Positions 10,165 to 20,343 of a DNA stretch of 33,194 nucleotides are shown here, one piece after another (position 1 is the first letter of the stretch; each line of letters begins with the position of its first letter). A program made the position numbers and the translations under genes. The notes below the pieces were generated by a model. The model made no database searches, was not told the origin of the DNA, and saw nothing but the letters and a program-made list of their open reading frames with translations. The DNA comes from Heliocybe sulcata (Eukaryota; Basidiomycota; Agaricomycetes; Gloeophyllales; Gloeophyllaceae): contig ML213536.1 of NCBI GenBank assembly GCA_004369045.1, positions 1 to 33,194 of the forward strand. Reading direction: 5' to 3'.

Positions 10165-11017
10165 AACAAATTCAAATAACTTCAACATAGACCGAAGACG
10201 CAACGCATTGTACCATAGCAAGACTCAAGACCAACTTTCTTTATAATCGTATCGCGTTCTTCATTTTGCCACCACCTGTAACATTATTGCCGTCCACGTC
10301 GTTGCACTCGTCGCCTAGTCCAGTTTGTCTCCATCCATGATCATGTACTCCTGGTTATCTATATGTGTCATGCCAACACTAGTGTGAACGGGTTCGCATG
10401 AACAGAGACCGAGGAGTGTCCGATGACATGGAAGAAGGTCACAGGGATCGCTCGCGGCGCAATCTAGCTATAGGTCACTCTGCGTGAGCCGTTTTCGCGC
10501 TCAGCCACATCTTCCATTCAATTCCGCTTCTGTTTCATACGATTCAGTTCACGAGGATCTGGGTGACTCCGCTGGTCCTCTAGTCCGTCCTCCGCATTGC
10601 CTGTGATCGCCGTGCACGGCTTTGGGAAAGCGAGCAGCTACAGAGGTCGAGCGCTGGACACGTCCAGTGCCTCGGGGATGGTACACGATTCATGTCTGTC
10701 ATGATGCGAACGCCCATGCAGTCAGCCCGACGTAAAACCAGCTGGGAAATATTGCCCAGGTAGAGAATTCAAATATTCACCCACCAGGCCCGCCCGATGC
10801 CACACGCTTCGTCAAACCAGAATTCAAAGCTCGTGGAGTTTCCTATCCTGCAAGAATCTTCCGAGCATGAGGATGTGCGATATTATCCAAAGCCATATGT
10901 GGATTAGAAACAGTGGAAGACGCACCGAGGATACTGGAGGACTACCAGCCGTGGTCGGTAAGCAGTCTCGTAGCACCTGAGGCCTGAACCCGTTGGTCCG
11001 GAAAGCGACAGTATCCT
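10165..11017. other. Intergenic, nothing recognised
   Basis: Neither strand shows an ORF with coding character, a repeat or an RNA gene that I can support between the small mitochondrial protein gene and the palindrome at 11018. Confidence 0.5.
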
Positions 11018-11039
11018 CTCTACTTTCGAGAAAGTAGAG
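11018..11039. repeat. Perfect 10-bp inverted repeat with 2-nt spacer
   Basis: CTCTACTTTC and GAAAGTAGAG face each other around GA, giving a 22-bp near-palindrome. It may be an operator-like site or the stem of a small hairpin. It lies about 490 bp beyond the 3' limit of the beta-glucosidase pseudogene. Confidence 0.6.
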
Positions 11040-11524
11040 GAATATATGTTTTGCTCAAAATCCTCGTCGGTCAGATTCTACTCGAGAACTTGACAGCCGT
11101 GCGTAGGCGACAATCCCGTCAGAAAAGGCGCTTTTTGATCCTGATGCAGATGCGGTGTTTCGGGCACGCTGGACGGGCGTACGGCCTGAACGCGTCCATA
11201 GCGACAGGTGCGAGATGGACCGAGCGCGGAGGTCAGGTCCGTCAAATCTGGACGCAAAATGCCGTCGGCCGTGAACTTGTTTTGAGGATGCGCAGCATGA
11301 GACGGCATAGACAGGAGAGCCAGAATTTTCGCCAGGAGCGAGAGTGATTGTATGTTGCTGCCAGGGGGTGGACGCCGAGTGACTAATGCATCTCCTTCAG
11401 AACCCGTCCCGTAGTTATCGGCTCCCTGCAGACGAGGGATATCATAAACTATTGTTTGATTGATATTGAGGGATACACGGCAGTGTATGGCGCTTGAGAT
11501 GACATGTACGTCGTCATGCCATAA

Positions 11525-12957
11525 CGGAGAATCGAACAGCGCAGGGGGTAGCACAGTGAGATTGCCGCCCGCTATGCCCTCGACGGTCATATCCGCGAGC
11601 GAGAAGTTCGTGTACAAAAAACCGCATCCAAGCTCGTACAGCAGACTTGTTCGCGTAGTCGAAATAGCGGTAGTCGACGAGGAGTGACTCTGTGAAGTTC
11701 AGCTGCTAATTGTTTCGGTCCTGCGTTCGCGAGGTTCAAGCTCGGGATGTTGTAGTCGCTCTCGTTGTGCGCGATGGGGGAGGGGAGCCGGCCCGACGGG
11801 TTGATCTCGCCGTGCAAGACGTCTACAAAGGAATTCCCGGATTCCTGGCCTGGGTAATGCGCCGCAAGAAGGGCGGTGACGTTCGGGTGCGCGGCAAACG
11901 GCAGGACGTTGACGCCAGCAGAGTGTGTAACACGATGGTGTTGTTGCGGCTCGCCGTGATGGCCTGTACCAGAGTGTTCCCGTCCCAGTTAACGTCCAGT
12001 GAGCTCCGGTCGTAGTTCTCGGTCTTCAGGAACAATAAGCAGACGACGAGCTCCTGCGCCGGTGGGTACAACGACGACAAGTCAGTCGAAGCCATCGTGT
12101 TGCTAGCGTGCCATTCTGAACAGCGATGGTGATATTCTGACCGAAGTAGGAGGGCGTAGCGGGCGAAAACGGGATGTCGCCTTGAGCATGCCGTTGACAG
12201 TAAGAGTTTTGGAACGCATAGAACTGGTTCAAGCAGTTGTAACTGCACGCGACGCTCGACACGCCAGCGCGAGCGGTGTCGGCGAAAGGCGACGAGTAGA
12301 GTTCATGAATAGTTCCATCGTCAATGTTAGAGGAGTCGGTCTCGATCGTTTGACCGTCGGAAGAAATGCTGGGGACACGCTGTGTCTCTTGTTCGTTCCA
12401 ATATATGGTTCGCGTATGCTGGGACTCCAACAGATTGGATGACCCGAATCGTGGATTCCATCGCAGCACGGTTGAGATAGGGAGCCAGAAAAAAGCCTCC
12501 CAGTTCCGTCCATCGTAGGAGCTTCTCCGCACCCCTCTAATAGATCAAGTCTCGATCCCAGGACGGCGCGGCGGTAAGACGGGTAAGAAATACACTGGCG
12601 AAGTCGGCCTGGTGAATGGCGGGCGGGCCATCCTGCAAGCACGTACCGCTGAAACCAAGGCAACGAATGGACGCCACGTTCCCGAAACACGGGCCGGGTG
12701 TACCAGTCACCATCTGCAACTGCTTCATCAAGCGTCAACTGCGATAAGAAGGCGTCTGGCTTAGCGACCGCGGACTGCCATCCTCCAAGACGAGTCGTAT
12801 TTGCTAGAGTTGCACGTTGTCAGCATGTTGCTTGACAGTCACCGTATTGTTACTCACGAGATGGATATATACACCCGTATGAGTCAGAGTCCATTGCTCG
12901 GAGGCCCCCGCATGCGAGCAAAGCAAGGGATACCGCTCGGTAGGACGCAGGGATCAT
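11525..12957 (-). pseudogene. Decayed GH3 beta-glucosidase, paralogue of the gene at 15564-17995
   Basis: Reading down from the ATG at 12957, the leader (MIPASYRAVSLALLACG), the intron 1 position (GTGAGTAA) and most of the coding sequence follow the intact gene closely. Defects are many. The codon after DRDLIY is TAG where the intact gene has CAG, and a deletion follows (about 12540-12530). About 110 bp containing the catalytic Asp region (VMSDWGA) are lost near 12178. Nearly 500 bp are lost near 12102, joining QNGTLA to the NTMASTDL region. Frameshifts occur within 11830-11960 and 11590-11750. About 30 bp between two CCCGCG-like repeats is missing near 11535. Homology stops shortly after the fibronectin-III-like region begins, near 11525. 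It cannot encode an active enzyme. Confidence 0.9.
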
Positions 12958-13465
12958 GCTGACGTCCCGAGCAACGAGGTCTGCTTGAAAGAAGGTCAAA
13001 ATCGAGTGGTTTTTATACCATAAGTCCCAGAGTTAGGGAAAGCAAATAGAGCCATCCCGGTCCTGCATGCCTGGGAAGCGACGAGCCTGGGTTGAGCTCG
13101 TCGCTGAGATCTGTGAGCTTGAGAACACGGGTAACGTCCTCTGTGATGTCCCGTAACTTCCAACCTGCCTGCACCTTGACGATACTAGTGCCGACTCATA
13201 AAGTCCGCCTGGAAACTTCGGGGAAACTTCGGAAAACTGCCAAAGCTGGTGTTTAAGTAGGCGCACCCCATGTGGCATAGGTGGTGTGACCGATCGAGGT
13301 CTTCGGACGCGATTGCCTCTGATCTTGACATCGGCCCCTGCCTGCACCGATCCTGGAGAATCACTTCGGGTCCGAGGTTGTGATCGCATCGGGTCAACGG
13401 AACTTGGAAGGATACGAGGATTTGCGCTACGTTTGAAGTATTAATATTGTATACATGATGATGAG
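12958..13465 (-). promoter_or_regulatory. Duplicated promoter of the dead beta-glucosidase, including TATA box
   Basis: The sequence upstream of the pseudogene ATG matches in patches the region 15065-15563 upstream of the intact gene. The TATA box (TATAAAAA, 13017-13010) sits 53-60 nt before the ATG, the same distance as in the intact gene. Other shared blocks are TTTTCCGAAG, GAGTCGGCAC/TAAGTCGGCAC, TCGATCGGTCA and TTCCAAG-TCCGT. Blocks preserved in both copies are candidate regulatory sites. Confidence 0.65.
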
Positions 13466-13492
13466 TTTGAGTTTGGCTCCGTGGCGACTTAC

Positions 13493-13675
13493 GTGTTACG
13501 CGCCGACGAAGCATTCGTTTGGGCGCTCCCAATGCCAGCTTCAAGGTAGCGTTCGCGTATGAACTTGATGCCAGTGGCGAGAGACGCAGCCTCCTTTTCA
13601 CCGGACCATTGCTCGATACTCGTGATCATCAGTTCCGAAGGAGCCGTAGGGACCGCTGCAGTTCGAGCTGAAGTC
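13493..13675 (-). other. Exon-like fragment of unknown origin
   Basis: A 183-nt block on the minus strand is bounded by CTTCCAG (acceptor) and GTAAGT (donor). One frame is open throughout and encodes a normal-looking helical peptide with SELMITSIEQWSGEKEAA and IKFIRERYLEAGIG. It lies between the pseudogene promoter and the RAE1 pseudogene. No companion exon was found, so it is probably an exon left over from rearrangement, or chance. Confidence 0.25.
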
Positions 13676-13749
13676 CTGGAAGACCAGCACAATGGTTAAT
13701 ACACCAGTTTTCGGTCATTATGCCGCGGAAGGAGACTCTGGGCGCCACT

Positions 13750-14400
13750 CCCAAGTTTGTCGCCGTCCCGTTTCTGCCCCGAGGCAACGACTCCCATGAA
13801 ATCGCGCCGTCTTTGGTTATGATCCAGACGACTCGGAGGGAAGCTACCTCATAATTTGCAGGAAACTAGTGTAGGAAGTCCCCACCGAGAAATGATGGCA
13901 GTGTTTCATCGTCCCTTAGAGCAAACGGGTCTTCCTTCGACTCTTGTGTCCAGACACGTATGTAACATGATCTTGCTTTGTAAGGAGATTGACCCTGCCG
14001 TCGGGTAAATGACCATCCCGTCGGATCCTAGCATGAGGTAAGTGAGCTATGCGGGAACATGGACGTAGCGAACGTACGCCGGTAAACGGTATGGAATAAC
14101 GTATCGTTCACTGCGTATAACTAGGCTCCGTCATGATCGTCTGCTTCGTGTCCTGACGATGACACCGGGAAGTACAAATGCTCCTGGTAGAAATTCTTCG
14201 ACGACAGGTATTATGATAGGGAAAGGAAGTAGCGCTCGCGCTGCGTTCTTATAATCCGTGTAACTAGGGAGTAGCCGTTCATAAGCTGATGTGTGACGGT
14301 AGTGCACTGCATAGCGTCCTGGTCGTCTATGCTCCCAGCCGCAAAGCCAGTACCCATCGGGTTCCGCAGGCTCAAGAACTGGATATGTCAATCGACTGTC
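13750..14400 (-). pseudogene. RAE1-like WD40 pseudogene, 3' half
   Basis: This segment matches about 18370-19320, the 3' half of the RAE1-like gene at 18534-19985: the 3' flank, a damaged exon 8, exon 7 (ATCCCGTCGGATCCTAGCAT on the plus strand), exon 6, exon 5 and the end of exon 4. Introns are retained, so it arose by DNA duplication and not retroposition. Exons 7-8 are fused by a deletion near 13975-14000, and about 80 bp of exon 4 are missing near 14345. Homology ends near 14400, where the expected 5' half is not on this strand. Confidence 0.75.
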
Positions 14401-14589
14401 CAGAGGAGAGTGCGCAGAAGTGGCTCTGGTTGCAAGGATCAAAGGCTCTAGGGTGCAGAGTACTGACTCTACTACCATTGGGCACGGCATCTGATTGGCT
14501 GTATTACGTCAGCAAGCCGAAGTGACTCGCGGCCGGTCCCTGCTCTGGCTCTGCGGCAAGTACGACCGATGCATCGACATCTCGCTACG

Positions 14590-14845
14590 CACGCCTTCCA
14601 AAGCAAGTACTGCTATGGATTGAGAACAACAAATGTACTTGCCATCGGAAGTTGGTACAAACCTTCATGTCAAGACGTTCTAACTATCAATCTTCTTCTG
14701 TACTCCCTGCACCGAACTTCTGCCACTGAGGCCTGAGGCCTGAGGCCCTGAAGTACTGGGACCTCCGGAGCCCGCAGCCTAGTATCGACATTGCTTCGTC
14801 TTACAGTCTGGGCACTGCCTACTCGTTTGCACGAGATTCCTCGGG
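14590..14845 (+). pseudogene. RAE1-like WD40 pseudogene, 5' part in inverted orientation
   Basis: On the plus strand, the end of exon 3 (TATGGATTGAGA, then CGGAAGTTGG), intron 3 and the start of exon 4 (CTGAAGTACTGGGACCTCCG, then TACAGTCTGG) of the RAE1-like gene can be followed in order. These are the parts missing from the neighbouring minus-strand half. The old copy was therefore broken by an internal inversion. Frames are disrupted, so no product is expected. Confidence 0.65.
14727..14747. repeat. Three tandem copies of TGAGGCC
   Basis: A short 7-bp tandem repeat inserted in the intron 3-equivalent of the inverted RAE1 pseudogene fragment. The intact paralogues have no such expansion, so it arose after duplication. 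Confidence 0.7.
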
Positions 14846-15064
14846 GCCGTTGTGCCATGGACGTCTGGCATCAAAGTTCCTCCAGAACAGATTACCAGGA
14901 GTATCACGAGCAATGCGTCAAGCTCAAGGCCCGTCGTCGTCATTGGTATTAACTTGAACTTCATACATGTATGAGTTCTGGGCGCCCAGTGTCTACGTGG
15001 TCCACGTCCCTGCTGCATCACACCGCATAACCTCGATGAAGCTGATCTGAAACTGGCTGCGTCC

Positions 15065-15563
15065 AAAGCTCAAACGCAACTTAAGCTTTCGCATAATTCC
15101 AAGCTCCGTGAACCTGGAATCGTCATCACAACCCCGAACCCCGGAATGATTCCCCGCTCCCCGCATGCCGGAGGCAATACCGAGATCACTTCGATCGGTC
15201 ATGCCACCGTGTCGCATGAGGTGCGGGCCACTAACCTGTCGCGTCGGATATTTTTCCGAAGATTTGCCAGGCACACCTATAAGTCGGCACCGCCGTTCAG
15301 GTATCAGACTGCTCCTATGTAAGTCTAGTGCTGCGAAACATCGCAATAGCGGTCACCCGACCCCCAGTACTCAGCGTCGAGCCTCCTCCGGATCTTCGTT
15401 TCGTGTCATTGCTAATAGATCTGGCGTCACCTCCCAAGAACAAGACGAGCCTAGTCACCTTTTCTGCGTGCCGAGCTCTTGATGGCCGCCCCGCAAAACA
15501 TCTATAAAAGCGACACGATAGTGAGGTGTCTTCCAGCTGACCTCGTCGCTCTCGCACATCACC
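15065..15563 (+). promoter_or_regulatory. Promoter of the intact GH3 beta-glucosidase gene
   Basis: TATAAAAG at 15503-15510 lies 54-61 nt before the ATG. The region is conserved in blocks with 12958-13465 upstream of the dead copy. Preserved blocks near 15170-15230 (GATCGGTCA and flanks), 15258-15268 (TTTTCCGAAG) and 15280-15290 (AAGTCGGCAC) are the best candidates for real control sites. No transcription factor can be named safely. Confidence 0.6.
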
Positions 15564-17995
15564 ATGATCCCCGCGTCATATCGAGCAGTATCACTTGCTC
15601 TACTCGCATGTGGCACCGCAGCACAACTGGAACAGTCCTCATACGCGTATAGCCCTCCTGTGTATCCATCTCGTGAGTAGTAGTTCGGTGACTGTCAAAC
15701 ATCATGCTGAGACGTGCAAATTTAGCGAATACTACTGGTCTTGGAGGATGGGAGTCCGCACTGGCCAAGGCAGATGCTTTTGTATCGCAGTTGACGCTCG
15801 ATGAGAAGACGCAGATTGTTACTGGCACACCCGGCCCTTGTGTCGGGAATATCCCGCCCATTCCTCGTCTTGGGTTCAACGGGCTGTGCTTGCAGGATGG
15901 CCCGCTCGCAATTCGCCAAGCCGACTTTGCCAGTGTATTCCCTGCCGGTCTCACTGCCGCGGCGTCCTGGGATCGAGACTTGATCTACCAGAGGGGCGTT
16001 AGCATTGCGGAGGAGTACAAGGGGAAGGGTGCCCATGTGGTGCTTGGTCCAGTCGCTGGGCCTTTGGGCAGGAGCGCCTACGGCGGACGGAACTGGGAAG
16101 GGTTTTCTCCCGATCCATACCTCACCGGCGTTGCGATGGAACACACGATCCAGGGCATCCAATCTGTTGGAGTCCAGGCATGCGCAAAGCATTACATTGG
16201 GAACGAACAGGAGACACAGCGTGTCCCCAGCGTGTCTGCCAGCGGTGAAACCATCGAGTCTGCCTCCTCTAACATTGACGACAGAGCTATTCACGAACTC
16301 TACTCCTGGCCCTTCGCCGATGCCGTTCACGCCGGCGTTTCGAGCGTCATGTGCAGCTACAACCGCCTGAACGAGTCATACGCGTGCCAGAACTCCTACA
16401 CTCTCAACGGCCTGCTCAAGACTGAGTTCGGCTTCCAGGGATACGTAATGTCCGATTGGGGCGCAACGCTCTCTGGCGTCCCTGCGATCGAGGCAGGATT
16501 GGACATGAACATGCCCGGCGGCATCCCGTTTTCGTCCGCTACGCCCTCCTACTTCGGTCAGAACATCACCATCGCCGTTCAGAATGGCACGCTAGCCGAA
16601 GAACGCGTGGACGACATGGTCCGCCGTGTCCTGACTCCCTATTTCTACTTGAATCAAGATCAGGACTTCCCTACCATTGATCCTTCATCGTCGGGCATGA
16701 ACACCCTTTTCCCGCAGAGCGCGTGGGTTTACCAGTTCGACCTCAATGGGACTAGTAGCCGGGACGTGCGGGCTAACCACGCCGCGCTGATCCGCGAGCT
16801 CGGCGCTGCTGGGACGGTCTTGTTGAAGAACACCAACGGTGCACTGCCTTTGAAGAATCCCAAGTACATTGGCGTCTTCGGCAACGACGCGGGTGACCTC
16901 ACAAACTCCTTATATTTCTTCCTCGATGGCTTCGGCGGTCAGTATGAGTACGGGACGCAGCCGGTGGGCGGCGGCTCTGGCACAGGCAGATCAACCTACG
17001 TCGTCACGCCCCTTGACGCCATCAAGGCCAGAGCGAAGAAGGACGGTGCCCTCGTGCAGTATATCCTGAACAACACGATGGCGTCAACTGACTTGTCGTA
17101 TTTGTACCCGCCGACACAGGAGCTCGACGTCTGCTTGGTGTTCCTGAAGACCTGGGCGACCGAGAACTACGACCGGAGTTCGCTCCACGTCGACTGGGAC
17201 GGGGACGCTCTCGTAGAGGCCGTCGCGGCGAACTGCACGAACACGGTCGTCGTGACGCACTCTGGCGGCCTCAACGTCCTGCCGTTCGCCTCCCACCCGA
17301 ACGTCACCGCCATCCTTGCTGCGCACTACCCAGGCCAAGAATCCGGTAACTCCATCGTGGACGTCTTGTACGGCGATGTCAATCCGTCGGGCCGTCTCCC
17401 CTACACCATCGCGCACAACGACAGCGACTACACCATTCCTATCTTGAACCTCACGAACCCAGGACCGAATGACTGGCAGCTGAACTTCACAGAGTCACTC
17501 CTCATCGACTACCGTCAATTCGACTACGCGAACAAGTCCGTGCTGTACGAGTTTGGATACGGGCTTTCCTACACGAACTTCTCGCTCGCGGGTATAACCG
17601 TCCAGGACGTGGCGGGCGGCAACCTCTCTGCGCTGCCTCCCGCGCAGGTGGTTGCGCCCGGCGGCAATCCCGCGCTGTTCGAGAGTGTGTTGAAAGTCAC
17701 GACGCAGGTGCAGAACACGGGCAGCGTCGCGGGCGCTGCCGTTCCCCAGCTCTACGTCGGCATGCCCTCTACCGTGCCCTCCGGCACGCCCCCGAAGCAA
17801 CTGCGCGGTTTCAACAAGGTGCCACTGACTCCCGGAGAGACAAAGACGGTGACGTTTGCGCTAACGAGAAGGGATATCAGCTATTGGGATGTGGAGGCGC
17901 AGCAGTGGAGGATCCCTGAGGGCACGTTTACGCTCAGCCTTGGGTTCAGCAGTCGGGATATCAAACACAGCGCGATCGTGTGCCCATTGTGCTAG
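15564..17995 (+). CDS. Secreted GH3 beta-glucosidase, two exons, intact
   Basis: Exon 1 is 15564-15672 and exon 2 is 15726-17995. The 53-nt intron (GTGAGT...TTTAG) is conserved in position in the pseudogene. The protein is 792 residues, normal for fungal GH3 beta-glucosidases. Residues 1-20 are a signal peptide ending in CGTAA. The N-terminal GH3 domain carries GLCLQDGP, KHYIGNEQE and the nucleophile motif GYVMSDWGA (Asp280). The second domain has GTVLLKN and AHYPGQESGN, and the region WATENYDRSSL contains the likely acid/base Glu516. A fibronectin-III-like domain with GYGLSYTNF and PKQLRGF ends the protein. The family releases glucose from cellobiose and other beta-glucosides outside the cell. 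The gene converges on the RAE1-like gene, with 538 bp between their stop codons. Confidence 0.95.
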
Positions 17996-18533
17996 GCGCA
18001 GGGAGATAATGTCGCAGGCATGGGCAGCATATGGTTAATATTTTCAAAATCTGGGCTGCGATGAATAGTGGATATCTTACGAATTAATGACGACTATACT
18101 GTAGACTAGTTGTTTCTTTGTTATACTTACGTCCGCCATCTCGTAGCGCTCTGTACGATGCGATGAATATCATGTTTTTAAACTCGGTGTGAGCTTGAAG
18201 ATTACTCACTGGCGTGACTGTCGTCCGCCGCGATTCTGGCGTATCGCACCACACGCGACCGGTACTACTTTTATCATCAATAATTAGCACCACAGATGCA
18301 TCAAACGGAGAGTCTCTGTCAACGCCCATCTTTGTCTAAATTTCTTACACCTCTGGGTTGGAGTCCCAGGGTTGTCGCCATGCCTTTTCACCCGCGGCGA
18401 AGCAAGCACTCATGAAGTCGTAGCATCTTTAATTATGATGCAGACTACGGCTGAGGGACGCAACATCCTGATTCTCAGAAGGCTAGAGAATCAAACGACC
18501 ATATTAATATTGGAAGGACAGCCAGCTGTAGTT
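17996..18533. other. Convergent 3' intergenic region
   Basis: This holds the 3' ends of the beta-glucosidase (+) and RAE1-like (-) genes. The part from about 18370 onward is also found, diverged, at 13750-13905 next to the RAE1 pseudogene, which shows how far the duplication reached past the stop codon. No further gene seen. Confidence 0.6.
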
Positions 18534-19985
18534 TTATCGTCCCTTTGGGAAACGGCTCTTCCTTTGTACTTCCGCGTCCAGGCATGTATGCAGCATGATC
18601 TTGTTGGGATATCCGGTCTTCATGTAGGAATATCCCCTGGACCAATCGTACGAAACTGCATAAGCTAAGACAGTCCCATTTCGGTTGAACCTTACTGAAG
18701 TCACCGGACCAGGGCAAGGCTCCAATGCTGGCAAACACTTCCGTGAATAAAAGGTTCCTCTCGTGAAACATGACCTACACTTCAAACGTGTGCGAGAATC
18801 TTTCTCCCAGAAAGTGACCGTGCCGTCGGATCCTGGTATGAGATTAGTCGGCTAGGTGAACGTAGACTATTAAGAGAATTGCACACCACATGTCGCGAAC
18901 GTCCCCTGGTGGACGGGATGGAACGTTATATCGTTCACGGCATATACCTGGGACTCCATCACGGTATTCTGCTTCGTGTCCTGTCGATGGCACCGGAAAG
19001 TATAATTGTTCCTGGTAGGGATCATTCGTCGAAAATGGTATTATGATAGGGAAAGGATATAGCACTCACGCTGCGTTCGTCTGATCCATGTGACTACGCC
19101 AGGGCATAGCCGTTCATAAGTTGATGATATCAGTGGTGGTAGTCACGCACTGCATGGCGACCCGACCCTCTATGCTCCCGACTGCGAACCCAGTACCCGA
19201 GTAGAAGCAGGATACAACGCGTGTCTGCCACTTCAGAGGAGAAAGACTCGATATAAGGGGACTCATCGGGTTCCGCAGGTCAAAACTCTGGATATGCCGG
19301 TCGGCTGTCCCGACGACCATAAGCGGGTAAGCAGCATCCAGGCTGTAGCACCGCTCAGGAAGGGGAACAATACCGGCAGGGTGCGGGCTGCGAAGGTCCC
19401 AGTACTTCAGGTGGCAATGCAGAGAAGTTGTTAGAAAGTCGATGCATGGGGTACAGGAGAAGATAGTAGAACACCTTGACAGTCTTGTCCCAACTTCCGG
19501 TGACGAGTATGCCTCCCTGATGGCTCTCAATCCACCGTACTGACTTCACAGGTGCGTCATGCGCAGCGACCTGGGAGGATTGTCCGGTCTGGACGTCGAA
19601 TACGCGTGCCAAGTTGTCAGCTCCTCCGGAGAGTATCCGGGTTCCATCCTGTACACATCGCCGGGCTTAATGTACGGCTCTGAATATCTAATGAGAGGCC
19701 AGCGCACCTTGTTCCAACACACTCCCAGCACAGGGCCTTGATGAGCAGACATCGCCACCCCTCGAGACATGAGGTTGCTAGCAACCTCATACACACGAAT
19801 CTGCCATGATCAGCTGTCAGTGGCAATCTGGTAATGGGATGGTGTTGTACATAGTTATCCCAACTTCCCACCGCCAACAAATCTGCGTTAGGAGAGAAAC
19901 ATAATGACGAGATAGAATCAGCAGGCGGTTCTGCTATTTCGGCATCCTTCGAGGATGAAATGCCGGTGGTATGGTTGATCGACAT
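18534..19985 (-). CDS. RAE1/Gle2-like WD40 protein, diverged paralogue, eight exons
   Basis: Exons are 19985-19851, 19800-19708, 19648-19475, 19404-19151, 19093-19070, 19011-18887, 18832-18779 and 18727-18534, giving 350 residues without stop or frameshift. Every intron falls at the same codon position and phase as in the neighbour at 20344-21792, including the 24-nt exon 5. WD40 marks are [45 protein letters not shown] and GSDGTVTFWEKD, with a C-terminus like RAE1 ([20 protein letters not shown]). RAE1 proteins bind Nup98-type nucleoporins and act in mRNA export and mitosis. Differences from the neighbour include a new N-terminus (MSINHTTGISSSK), exon 5 HHMDQTNAA for QYIDDKDAA, and SRGYSYMKTGYP for [12 protein letters not shown]. 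Some donors are weak (GTACAA, GTGTTC). It is probably expressed, but a role distinct from RAE1 is only inference. Confidence 0.82.
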
Positions 19986-20343
19986 GGAACTGATAGAGGC
20001 AAGATGGTGAAGGATGAATTTCAAGGTTCAAGTTGAACATAGAGCACCGCCGCAAGCGACCCGGTACCAATCGAGTCATTCCGCCATGAGACCGGCTCCG
20101 AAGCTTGAATGACAGGAACAAATCATCTGCACCAACCGGAAACCGTCCAGTATGAATCTTGCTAATCATTTGTCGACCTGTATTCAATCTCAGACCCACC
20201 CCTCGTAATGGAATCGTGTAGTCTCAATGTAGGCTCTCAATGTGGGACTAAAGCGTATCAAATTACAAAAGTTTATACAGGACAAACAGACTAACCGAAC
20301 TCTTGCCACCTTTCAGAACACTCAACCGCAAGCGACCTGTCGC
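19986..20343. other. Spacer between tandem RAE1 genes
   Basis: This 358-bp region must serve both as 3' flank of the RAE1 gene and promoter of the RAE1-like gene, both on the minus strand. No TATA box or further gene could be recognised. Confidence 0.5.

Noticed and set aside
11050-11520. Minus-strand open frame continuing past the GH3 homology
   Set aside because: After about 11525 the sequence no longer matches the intact beta-glucosidase and has no known motif; it is probably chance read-through.
18534-19985. Treating the second RAE1 copy as a pseudogene
   Set aside because: A full eight-exon model with correct phases and no stop was found; differences are substitutions and small in-frame insertions.
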